Part shown: one piece after another, positions 24,445 to 31,950 of the stretch | Position numbering within the stretch: the first letter of the stretch is position 1 | Layout: each line of letters starts with the position of its first letter | Assembly (NCBI GenBank): GCA_038525525.1 | Contig: JBCBHO010000001.1 | Span: 62,001 to 126,000, forward strand | Origin: Shimia_B sp038525525 | GTDB taxonomy: Bacteria > Pseudomonadota > Alphaproteobacteria > Rhodobacterales > Rhodobacteraceae | Reading direction: 5' to 3' | Length of the DNA stretch: 64,000 nucleotides | Notes under the pieces: generated by a model | Told to the model about the DNA's origin: nothing | The model's database searches: none | What the model saw: only the letters and a program-made list of their open reading frames with translations | Position numbers and translations under genes: made by a program

Positions 24445-25263
24445 GTGAACCAAGCGACCCCAGTCCTCCCCGACGCCCAGACCGTGCTCGATGTGAAACA
24501 CTACACGGACCGCCTGTTTCGCTTCCGCGTGACGCGGCCGGCCTCGCTGCGCTTCCGGTCCGGGGAGTTCGTGATGATCGGGCTCATGGGCGACTCGGAC
24601 CCGGCGACGGGCAAGGCAAAGCCCATCCTGCGGGCCTATTCCATCGCCTCGCCCTCCTGGGATGACGGGCTCGATTTTTACTCGATCAAGGTCCCGGACG
24701 GCCCGCTCACGTCAAAGCTCCAGAAGATCAAGCCGGGCGACCAGGTGATCCTGCGCCCGAAGCCCGTGGGCACGCTCGTTCACGATGCGCTCTTGCCCGG
24801 AAAGCGGCTCTGGCTCTTTTCCACCGGCACGGGGTTCGCGCCCTTTGCCTCGATCCTGCGGGATCACGAGACCTACGAGAAGTTCGAGCGCGTCATCGTC
24901 ACCCATACCTGCCGCGACGTGGCCGAACTGGCCTATTCCCGCGAGATCGTCGACCACATCCGGTCCGACGAAATGATGGCCGAGCTTCTCGGCGCGGGCG
25001 GCATCGAAAAACTCACGTATTACCCCACCACCACCCGCGAAGAGAGCCCGACGATGGGGCGCATCACCACGCGGCTCGAGGATGGCTCGCTCTTTGCGGA
25101 TCTCGGCGTGGCGGGGATGACGGCCCAGGAAGACCGCGCCATGATCTGTGGCTCCATCGGCCTCAACAGCGATCTGAAGAAGATCCTGGAAGGCTTCGGC
25201 CTCGAGGAAGGGGCAAACTCCGATCCCAAGCACTTCGTGGTGGAGCGCGCCTTCGTGGGCTGA
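24445..25263 (+). CDS. fpr: Ferredoxin-NADP(+) reductase
   Basis: 272 residues, starting with GTG. FAD binding is through RAYSIASPSW, and NADP binding through STGTGFAPFASILRD and the THTCRDVAELAY loop. The C-terminus ends with KHFVVERAFVG, typical of the bacterial Fpr subclass. It moves electrons between NADPH and ferredoxin or flavodoxin, for example in oxidative stress defence or P450 supply. A terminator hairpin follows. Confidence 0.95.
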   Translation: MNQATPVLPDAQTVLDVKHYTDRLFRFRVTRPASLRFRSGEFVMIGLMGDSDPATGKAKPILRAYSIASPSWDDGLDFYSIKVPDGPLTSKLQKIKPGDQVILRPKPVGTLVHDALLPGKRLWLFSTGTGFAPFASILRDHETYEKFERVIVTHTCRDVAELAYSREIVDHIRSDEMMAELLGAGGIEKLTYYPTTTREESPTMGRITTRLEDGSLFADLGVAGMTAQEDRAMICGSIGLNSDLKKILEGFGLEEGANSDPKHFVVERAFVG

Positions 25264-25268
25264 CACGC

Positions 25269-25300
25269 AAGAGGCCGATCCGTGGCGACGGACCGGCCTT
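25269..25300. terminator. Bidirectional terminator hairpin
   Basis: An imperfect stem AGGCCGATCCGT / ACGGACCGGCCT with a GGCG loop (25272-25299) lies between convergent fpr and the 11-residue-repeat gene. The flanking T-run is poor on both sides. Confidence 0.6.
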
Positions 25301-25330
25301 CATCATTTCTCAGGCATTGAGACGGCGCGT

Positions 25331-26167
25331 TTACTGGCCGCCGAACTCGTTGCGCACCTGGCGGATCACGTTTTGCAGCATCTCGGGGCTCTCCTGGGCC
25401 GCCTCGATGGCCGTCATGAGGCCCATCTTCACGTCCGTGTCGAGATCCGAGCTCTGCACCATCTCCGCCACGCCTTCGAAGTCGAAGCTTTCCGGATTGA
25501 GCATTTCATTCAGTTCCACCTGGTCGACCGCTTCCGGCGCGGGCTGCAGCTCGATCGTGCGCGACGCGTCAGAGGTCGTCTCCACGTCCTCTTCCGGCGT
25601 CAGGACGGCCTGCACGGCCGCAGCACCTTCTTCCACGGCGTTTGCGGCGCCCGTGGCGGCCTCGGTCGTGGTCTCCACGGCAGCCTCACCGGTTTCCGTT
25701 GCAGCTTCCGCGGCCTCGTCGAGCGCTGCGCCTGCTTCATCGGTGGCCTCGTCCGCGGCCCCGGTGACGCTCTCGAGGGCGTTGTCCATCGCCTCGGTCG
25801 CTGTCTCCATCGCACCCTCGGCGGCCTCCATGGCGCCTTCGACAGCGTCCTCGGCGGCGGCGGTCGCGTTATCGACGGCTTCCTCCGCGGCGGCGGTCGC
25901 GTCGTTCACGGCGTCTTCGGCGGCGGCGGTGGCGTCCTCGATTGCGCCTTCTACCGTGGTCATCGCGTCTTCCGTGGCCTGCTCGGCCGCCTCGGTGGCG
26001 GCGCCCGCGGCCTCACCGGCCTCCTCCAATGCGTCCTCGGCGGCTTCGACCGCCTCTTCCGCGGCGGCGGCTGGCTCTTCGGAGGCAGTACCGAAACCGC
26101 CGCTGGAATACACGTAGGCCCCGCCCGCGACGACGGCAGCCAAAACGATCCAAATCACATAGCGCAT
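25331..26167 (-). CDS. Membrane-anchored Ala/Glu-rich protein with 11-residue repeats
   Basis: 278 residues. Residues 2-22 form a hydrophobic N-terminal anchor. From 34 to 176 the sequence divides into 13 consecutive 11-residue units, the clearest being DATAAAEDAVN, DATAAAEEAVD and NATAAAEDAVE (78-110). Hendecads of this type form amphipathic helices, as in LEA group 3 proteins, apolipoproteins and synuclein. A distinct acidic C-terminal domain follows (about 205-278, with SFDFEGVAEMVQ and a QNVIRQVRNEF end). The start has GAAAGGAAG upstream. Divergent from infC. Function unknown. Confidence 0.85.
   Translation of the reverse strand: MRYVIWIVLAAVVAGGAYVYSSGGFGTASEEPAAAAEEAVEAAEDALEEAGEAAGAATEAAEQATEDAMTTVEGAIEDATAAAEDAVNDATAAAEEAVDNATAAAEDAVEGAMEAAEGAMETATEAMDNALESVTGAADEATDEAGAALDEAAEAATETGEAAVETTTEAATGAANAVEEGAAAVQAVLTPEEDVETTSDASRTIELQPAPEAVDQVELNEMLNPESFDFEGVAEMVQSSDLDTDVKMGLMTAIEAAQESPEMLQNVIRQVRNEFGGQ
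25640..26068 (-). repeat. Thirteen tandem 33-base units coding 11-residue repeats
   Basis: The DNA coding for residues 34-176 is a degenerate 33-base tandem repeat. The copies at about 25840-25940 are nearly identical (recurrent GCGGCGGCGGTCGCG). The periodicity is conserved at the protein level even where bases have diverged. Confidence 0.75.
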
Positions 26168-26429
26168 GGCGCTTCCTTTCTTCCGTGGCGCGGCCGCATC
26201 CTGCAGCACCCGCCCTAACAATGTGGGCACTGCCATAAAAATTCGGAAGCTGCACGGAGAGTTCCATGTAATTTCGGCCTGCCCTTGCGTGTCGCCGCGC
26301 CCCGACATGGCAACAATCCCCCCACGTGGCGCCAAGGCGGCCTCGTCGTCGGGAATGACCTTGAATCAAACCGCGCGCGCGTCTATTTTGCGGCTTCGCA
26401 ATCGGACCCACGATAAAAGGAAAAAGACC

Positions 26430-26975
26430 ATAGCTCGCAGACCCCACAACGCGCCGCCAACGCGCGACACCGGACCCCGCGTCAACGACCGCATCCGCGC
26501 TCCGGAAATCCGACTGATCGATGAAAATGGGGACAATGTCGGCGTGGTATCACCCTCACGGGCCATGGAAATGGCCGAAGATGCCGGTCTCGATCTCGTG
26601 GAAATTTCGCCCAACGCCAATCCGCCGGTCGCCAAGATCATGGATTTCGGCAAGTTCAAGTACGAACAGCAAAAGCGCGAGTCCGAGGCCCGCAAGAAGC
26701 AGAAGACGATCGAGGTGAAGGAGGTGAAATTCCGCCCCAACACCGACACGCACGACTACGACGTCAAGATGCGAAATGTCTACAAATTCCTCGACAACGG
26801 CGACAAGGTGAAGATCACGCTCCGCTTCCGCGGTCGCGAGATGGCGCACCAGGAGCTGGGCCGCGACCTTCTGCTGCGCGTGGCCGAGGACACCAAGGAG
26901 CATGGCAAGGTCGAGAACATGCCCAAGATGGAAGGCCGCCAGATGATCATGCTCATAGGCCCCATCGCCAAGTAG
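26430..26975 (+). CDS. infC: Translation initiation factor IF-3, with ATA start codon
   Basis: 181 residues. The N-domain begins ARRPHNAPPTRDTGPRVNDR and the C-domain contains KEVKFRPNTDTHDYDVKM and FRGREMAHQELG. IF-3 checks the start codon on the 30S subunit. The family N-terminus begins exactly at ATA (26430), with AAGGA eight bases before it, and there is no in-frame ATG or GTG at the right place. E. coli infC uses ATT for autoregulation, so the same logic is expected. The open frame further upstream is not coding. Confidence 0.95.
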   Translation: MARRPHNAPPTRDTGPRVNDRIRAPEIRLIDENGDNVGVVSPSRAMEMAEDAGLDLVEISPNANPPVAKIMDFGKFKYEQQKRESEARKKQKTIEVKEVKFRPNTDTHDYDVKMRNVYKFLDNGDKVKITLRFRGREMAHQELGRDLLLRVAEDTKEHGKVENMPKMEGRQMIMLIGPIAK

Positions 26976-27090
26976 GCAGAACACCGCCAGCGGACCGGCC
27001 GCGCATGTGCTTGCAGCCGGTCAGCATGGCACTTGCGCAGCTTGAGCCCCGGGCCTCCCCAAGCTAGGTACGCAGGCAAGGAGGCCCGCC

Positions 27091-28311
27091 ATGAACGCAC
27101 CCGCCAAGATCACCGCCAAGGACGCCCCAGAGCTCAATCGCTTCAGCTGGGAGGATCCCTTCCATCTCGACGCGCAGCTCGGCGAAGACGAGCGCATGTT
27201 GGGTGAGGCGGCGGCGAAATTCGCAGCCGACGAACTCGCCCCGCGTGTCATCGCGGCCTATCGCGAAGAGACGGTCGCGCCCGAGCTCTTCGCCAAGATG
27301 GGCGAGGCCGGGCTTCTCGGTGCCACGGTGCCGGAGGCTTATGGCGGGCTCGGCGCATCCTACACGGCCTACGGCCTCATCGCCCGCGAGATCGAGCGTA
27401 TCGATAGCGGTTACCGCTCCATGATGAGCGTTCAATCCTCTCTCGTCATCTACCCGATCTACGCCTACGGCTCCGAGGAGCAGCGCGAGACGTACCTTCC
27501 GGGTCTCACCTCGGGGCAGCTCATCGGCTGCTTCGGCCTCACGGAGCCCGATGCGGGCTCCGACCCCGCGGGCATGAAGACCCGCGCGGAAAAGACGGCG
27601 ACGGGCTACAGGATCACGGGCTCCAAGATGTGGATCTCCAACAGCCCCATCGCCGATGTCTTCGTGGTCTGGGCGAAGTCCGAGGCCCATGGCGGCAAGA
27701 TCCGAGGCTTCGTGCTGGAAAAGGGCATGGAGGGCCTCTCCGCGCCCAAGATCGGCGGGAAGCTCAGCCTGCGCGCGTCGGTGACAGGAGAGATCGTGAT
27801 GGATGGCGTCGAGGTGGGCGAAGACGCGCTCCTTCCGGGCGTCGAAGGCCTCAAAGGGCCCTTCGGCTGCCTCAACCGTGCGCGCTACGGCATCTCCTGG
27901 GGCGTGATGGGCGCGGCCGAGTTCTGCTGGACGGCGGCGCGGCAATACGGCCTCGACCGCAAGCAATTCGGCAAGCCCCTCGCGCAGACCCAGCTCTTCC
28001 AGAAGAAACTCGCCGACATGCAGGCCGAGATCAGCCTCGGCCTTCAGGGGGCGCTGCGCCTCGGGCAGATGATGGACGAGGGCACCGCCTCGCCAGAGCT
28101 CATCAGCCTCATGAAGCGCAACAATTGTGGAAAGGCCCTCGATATCGCCCGCGTGGCGCGCGACATGCACGGCGGCAACGGCATTCAGGAAGACTACCAG
28201 GTCATGCGCCATGCCGCGAACCTCGAGACCGTGAACACCTACGAGGGCACCCATGACATTCACGCGCTCATCCTTGGGCGCGCGCAAACCGGGCTGCAGG
28301 CGTTCTTCTGA
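27091..28311 (+). CDS. gcdH: Glutaryl-CoA dehydrogenase (acyl-CoA dehydrogenase family)
   Basis: 406 residues, FAD flavoprotein oxidising and decarboxylating glutaryl-CoA to crotonyl-CoA in lysine and tryptophan breakdown. Key features are CFGLTEPDAGSDPAGM, KMWISNSPIADVFVVWAK, and the catalytic glutamate in NTYEGTHDIHALILGRA. The segment IDSGYRSMMSVQSSLV, with its Arg near the substrate carboxylate, supports the glutaryl-CoA assignment over other family members. The start has an AAGGAGG site. Confidence 0.93.
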   Translation: MNAPAKITAKDAPELNRFSWEDPFHLDAQLGEDERMLGEAAAKFAADELAPRVIAAYREETVAPELFAKMGEAGLLGATVPEAYGGLGASYTAYGLIAREIERIDSGYRSMMSVQSSLVIYPIYAYGSEEQRETYLPGLTSGQLIGCFGLTEPDAGSDPAGMKTRAEKTATGYRITGSKMWISNSPIADVFVVWAKSEAHGGKIRGFVLEKGMEGLSAPKIGGKLSLRASVTGEIVMDGVEVGEDALLPGVEGLKGPFGCLNRARYGISWGVMGAAEFCWTAARQYGLDRKQFGKPLAQTQLFQKKLADMQAEISLGLQGALRLGQMMDEGTASPELISLMKRNNCGKALDIARVARDMHGGNGIQEDYQVMRHAANLETVNTYEGTHDIHALILGRAQTGLQAFF

Positions 28312-28397
28312 TCGCGCGATTGGCCCGGGCTGCTGCACAGTCAATTTCTGCGCGCGAATCCGGCGACACCGGGCCCGTGGCCGCGTAAGGTGGTGAC

Positions 28398-29366
28398 ATG
28401 ATGCCGAAAGACAGTCCTCAGCCGCGCCCCCTGCCCGATCTCTCCGAACTTAATCGTGAGGATTGGCAGTCCGCGCTGCGCGCGCATTGCGAAGACGTGG
28501 GCGATTACATCGAGCTCGATCCCGATCACCACATCATCCAGGTGGGGAGCGGTGCGCGGCTGCTCGTGACCTTCGAATCCGCATCCGACATCCGCAACAA
28601 TCACGATCTTGCGCTGCCTCACGGGCTGACGCTGGCACGCGAGGATCTCGACGCGACGGTGATGGTTGTGCTCTGCCAACGGCCCACATGGTTCCGCGCG
28701 CCCGCGATCTACGCCTTCTTCGACGCGCTCACCGACGAGGGTGTCTTCGACGATTACGACCACGTCTGCTTTTTCGGCGCGGGCCTCGGAGGCTACGCGG
28801 CGGCGGCCTTCAGCGTCGCGGCGCCGGGCGCCGATGTCATCGCCATCAGCCCGCAGGCGACGCTCGACCCGAGGCTGACAGAATGGGACCCGCGCTTCGT
28901 GGGCATGCGCAAGCGCTCCTTTTCGGATCGCTATGGCTACGCGCCGGAGATGGCGCAGGCCGCGCGGCATCTGCTCGTGCTTTACAATCCCGATGAAGAG
29001 CTCGAGGCCATGCATGCGGCGCTCTTCGCGCGCCCGTCAGACCCGACAGGCCTCACGCGCTTCCGGTGCCGCTACTTGGGGCGCGATCTGCCTTCGGTCA
29101 TGGAGGATCTGCGCATCCTGCCCGACGCGATAAAGCTCGGCCTCGACGGCAAGCTGGACCTCACCCGGTTCGCGCAGCTCTTCCGACGTCGCCGGGACTA
29201 CGCGCCATATCTCAGGCACCTGCTGAAAGAGGTCGAAGAGTTGGACCGACCCAAGCTCATCACCTGGCTCGCGGGCTCTTCGCTGAAGCGGAAGCCGATG
29301 CCGGCGATGCGGCGCGCCCTCAAACGGGTGGCCGAGCGGGAAAAAGCCGCCTCCGCGGCAGAGTGA
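28398..29366 (+). CDS. Alpha/beta-hydrolase-like protein with altered nucleophile elbow
   Basis: 322 residues, probably cytosolic. A central stretch resembles an alpha/beta-hydrolase strand-elbow-helix: HVCFFGAGLGGYAAAAFS, then GADVIAISPQATLDPRL. The elbow reads G-A-G-L-G-G (127-132), with Gly129 where a catalytic Ser would stand. The C-terminus (about 265-322) is Arg/Lys-rich. No family is recognised with certainty. It ends immediately beside the convergent ureG. Enzymatic activity should not be assumed. Confidence 0.8.
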   Translation: MMPKDSPQPRPLPDLSELNREDWQSALRAHCEDVGDYIELDPDHHIIQVGSGARLLVTFESASDIRNNHDLALPHGLTLAREDLDATVMVVLCQRPTWFRAPAIYAFFDALTDEGVFDDYDHVCFFGAGLGGYAAAAFSVAAPGADVIAISPQATLDPRLTEWDPRFVGMRKRSFSDRYGYAPEMAQAARHLLVLYNPDEELEAMHAALFARPSDPTGLTRFRCRYLGRDLPSVMEDLRILPDAIKLGLDGKLDLTRFAQLFRRRRDYAPYLRHLLKEVEELDRPKLITWLAGSSLKRKPMPAMRRALKRVAEREKAASAAE

Positions 29367-29975
29367 TCAGAGCCCGCCTTCGCGCCGGATAAAGCTCACG
29401 ATCTCGTCCACGCCCCCGCCGGACCTCAAAGAGGCCATCACGAAGGGAAGCGGTCCCCGGTTCGTGGCGGCGTCGCGTTCGAGCTGGGGAATATCGACGC
29501 CCACATGGGGCGCGAGATCGGTCTTGTTGATGATGAGCAAGTCGGACCGTGTGACCCCGGGACCTTTCTTGCGCGGAATATCCTGCCCTGCCGCGGTATC
29601 GATGACGTAGATCGAGAGATCGGCGAGCTCCGGACTGAAGGTGGCTGCCAGATTGTCTCCACCGGATTCGATCAGGATGAGCTCGAGATCCGGCAGGCTC
29701 GTGGTCAGATCGGCCACGGCGCGCAGGTTGATGGAGGCATCTTCCCGGATGGCCGTGTGCGGGCAGCCGCCCGTCTCCACGCCCCGAATGCGAGCCTCCG
29801 GCAGCGCTTGGGCGCGCAGCAGGAATTCCGCGTCTTCGCGCGTATAGATGTCGTTGGTGATGACGGCCATGGAATGCTCCGCCGCCATGGCGCGGCAGAG
29901 CTGCTCTGTCAGGGTCGTCTTTCCAGCGCCGACGGGGCCGCCGATCCCGACGCGCAAGGGGCCGTTGCCGCTCAT
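29367..29975 (-). CDS. ureG: Urease accessory GTPase UreG
   Basis: 202 residues. SIMIBI GTPase with P-loop GGPVGAGKTTL, the CPH metal site in ETGGCPHTAIRED, and LIINKTDLAPHVG. It hydrolyses GTP to drive nickel insertion into urease with UreF, UreD and UreE. It overlaps ureF by four bases (ATGA) and ends the operon. Confidence 0.98.
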   Translation of the reverse strand: MSGNGPLRVGIGGPVGAGKTTLTEQLCRAMAAEHSMAVITNDIYTREDAEFLLRAQALPEARIRGVETGGCPHTAIREDASINLRAVADLTTSLPDLELILIESGGDNLAATFSPELADLSIYVIDTAAGQDIPRKKGPGVTRSDLLIINKTDLAPHVGVDIPQLERDAATNRGPLPFVMASLRSGGGVDEIVSFIRREGGL

Positions 29976-30592
29976 GTCCTGAAGATCCTCGCAGATTGAG
30001 ATTCGTGCGCCATAGCACTGAGATCGCTAAAGAATGCCCCTGTCGCAAGATCGTCGATCCCGGTCCTCGCGGCCCTCTCTGCGAGCTCTGAGATCGTCTC
30101 TGACAAGCCAGCGAGGACGCGCTGCCCCTCGCTCTGCCCGAGCGGGACAAACCGCACGGCGCAGGAAACGAGATTGGACGCGAAGCTCTGCAAGTAGATC
30201 GCGGCGATGGTCGCGGGCGGCAGCTCGAACTCTTTCGTGGCCATCCCGACCGCCACCGGAAGCGGCGCTGGCGGGATATCGTGGCCCAATTCGGCCAGCG
30301 TATCGACGAAGGCCCGCCCCTGCGCTTCCGTCTCCTCCAGTCGTTCCTTGCTCCCGGCCAAAGCGCGCGCGACGGCGCTTACCTCCTCGCCACGCTGCGC
30401 CGCGCAGAGCAGCACCCCGTCACTCCAGCCGCCACCGGCGCAAAGGACCGTCTCCAGCCATGCCGCCAAGGTGCGGGAATCTGTCACCGTGCCATCGGCA
30501 ATGGCCGTCTCGAGACCGTGGGAATAGGCGTAGCTCCCCAACGGAAACGCAGGCGACAGCCATTGCGTGAGCGCGAGAAGCTCAGTGGTCAT
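29972..30592 (-). CDS. ureF: Urease accessory protein UreF
   Basis: 206 residues, all-helical. Typical family segments are WLSPAFPLGSYAYSHGLE and AIYLQSFASNLVSCAVRFVPLGQ. It bridges UreD-urease and UreG in the activation complex. The ATG at 30592 overlaps the end of ureE by 11 bases. Confidence 0.96.
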   Translation of the reverse strand: MTTELLALTQWLSPAFPLGSYAYSHGLETAIADGTVTDSRTLAAWLETVLCAGGGWSDGVLLCAAQRGEEVSAVARALAGSKERLEETEAQGRAFVDTLAELGHDIPPAPLPVAVGMATKEFELPPATIAAIYLQSFASNLVSCAVRFVPLGQSEGQRVLAGLSETISELAERAARTGIDDLATGAFFSDLSAMAHESQSARIFRT

Positions 30593-31025
30593 GGGCGTGT
30601 CCCATGGTGCGCCCGTGACCGTATGCACCGCCTTCCGGGCGAAACGGCCCTGATACCGCGGTGATGTCAGCGCCGAGATGGGTCAGCATCTCGCGCAGGA
30701 CCGGGTCAGACTGGATCAACAAGTAATCATCGTGCACTTCGCAGGGCGTATGACGATTGCCGATATGCCAGGCGAGCCGCGGCAGAGCGCCCTTGATCCT
30801 GAGGAGCGTCTCATCGGCCGCGCGCACCTCCACGGCGTCGCCAGACTCGAGCAGGAAAGCCTGCCCGGGCTCCACATGCGTCGTGTGCGGGAGATCGACG
30901 AGAAAATCCGCGCCGTCTGACCTGACAAGTCGTTTGCGGCGCAGAAGACGCCCGGCATAATCGAGCGTCACATGGGCCACGGGCGCGTCGCTCGCACCCA
31001 CGGCCGTTGCGCGGGGCAGGCTCAT
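30582..31025 (-). CDS. ureE: Urease accessory nickel chaperone UreE
   Basis: 147 residues. N-terminal peptide-binding domain, then a metal domain with AWHIGNRHTPCEVHDDYLLI (the His residue at the dimer metal site). The C-terminus is short and His-containing (GHGRTMGHAHDH), a modest version of the His-rich tail. It brings Ni(II) to the UreDFG complex. 19 bases lie between it and the DUF1127 gene. Confidence 0.96.
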   Translation of the reverse strand: MSLPRATAVGASDAPVAHVTLDYAGRLLRRKRLVRSDGADFLVDLPHTTHVEPGQAFLLESGDAVEVRAADETLLRIKGALPRLAWHIGNRHTPCEVHDDYLLIQSDPVLREMLTHLGADITAVSGPFRPEGGAYGHGRTMGHAHDH

Positions 31026-31044
31026 GCCCGCCCCCTAGCGCGGC

Positions 31045-31266
31045 TTAGAAGACCATCCGGTCCCGGAAGACGTGCCGGACGGCCGTCTCGCGTGTTAGTC
31101 CACGCTTGGCCAGCTCCTCGTCCGACAACGACATGAAATACTCGATTTCGTCCGAGCGTGCCTGCGCCCGGCCGAACTTCACCAAGCCGTCGGTGACGGC
31201 TGTTCCAAGGGAGCGGAGCGCGCTGGTGACGGTGCGCCCGGCGGGGATATCTGACATGAAAGCCAT
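31045..31266 (-). CDS. DUF1127 small protein inside the urease operon
   Basis: 73 residues. The C-terminal half (EIEYFMSLSDEELAKRGLTR) carries the DUF1127 pattern. DUF1127 proteins in Rhodobacter and Agrobacterium bind RNA and affect stress and phosphate responses; whether this one does is unknown. ATG at 31266 follows AGAGG at a good distance; a second ATG three codons later is possible. It is preceded by a 123-base gap that may hold its own promoter. Confidence 0.8.
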   Translation of the reverse strand: MAFMSDIPAGRTVTSALRSLGTAVTDGLVKFGRAQARSDEIEYFMSLSDEELAKRGLTRETAVRHVFRDRMVF

Positions 31267-31389
31267 GCGGTGCCTCTGGGTCTGTCTTTCGATGCCTCGC
31301 GAAGTAGCCACACCACCCGGGGCTGACATCCCCCATGTCCGGGACCCCGCCATGCACCTCGTGCAAAGCCTCTATCCGATTGATACCGC

Positions 31390-31950
31390 TCACCATTCCA
31401 CCCCCACGACCGAGACTTCGCCGGAGAGAGCACCGTTCTCCGCCCAGCGCACCCGGACGCCCGTGCCCAGCGCAGGATACCAATGGAAGAACGTGGTGTA
31501 TCCACGCTCCTCCCCAAGGGAGACAGAGGTGGCCACGCCCCAAACCTCTAGCTCGCAGTCGCCGAGACGCACGCGCGTGGGCGTGTCGCCCACCGACACG
31601 GAAAAGACGCCGGGAAAGGCAAAGCGCTGCTGGGTGGTGACGAGCGCGATGTCCTCCGTCAGGCCGAACCGTGGGTAAGGAAGCGACGCGAGCCCCGCTG
31701 GCCAATCATGGGTGAGCCGGGTCTGGCCCACTTCGGAGACCAGAGGGTAGATCCCGTGGAGCGCCGTGCGCGCCTCGCCGGTATCCTCGCCCAGCGTCGT
31801 CAAAAGCCGCGCCTCGATCATGTCGGCTTGCGCCACGTGCCGCTCGATCTGCCCCGTGTCGAGGATGAAGGCGACGCCGGTGGCGAGGTCGTCGACCGCG
31901 GGGCATGCAAGCGCCGGTGCGGCGAGGCTGGTGAGGAGAAGAGCCTTCAA
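31390..31950 (-). CDS. Exported protein of unknown function in the urease operon
   Basis: 186 residues, starting with TTG at 31950, which overlaps the ureC stop in the sequence TTGA. The N-terminus is a good Sec signal peptide (KALLLTSLAAPALA, then CPAVDD). The mature part is beta-rich with cysteines at the start and in LGDCELEVWG. The fact that the signal peptide begins right at the TTG supports that start. No family recognised. Confidence 0.78.
   Translation of the reverse strand: MKALLLTSLAAPALACPAVDDLATGVAFILDTGQIERHVAQADMIEARLLTTLGEDTGEARTALHGIYPLVSEVGQTRLTHDWPAGLASLPYPRFGLTEDIALVTTQQRFAFPGVFSVSVGDTPTRVRLGDCELEVWGVATSVSLGEERGYTTFFHWYPALGTGVRVRWAENGALSGEVSVVGVEW

Noticed and set aside
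25640..26068. Tandem 33-base repeats as a possible CRISPR or minisatellite
   Set aside because: They are in frame, code a regular 11-residue helix unit and lack spacers.
26993..27022. Hairpin GACCGGC/GCCGGTC after infC as terminator
   Set aside because: The loop is 16 bases and no U-run follows.
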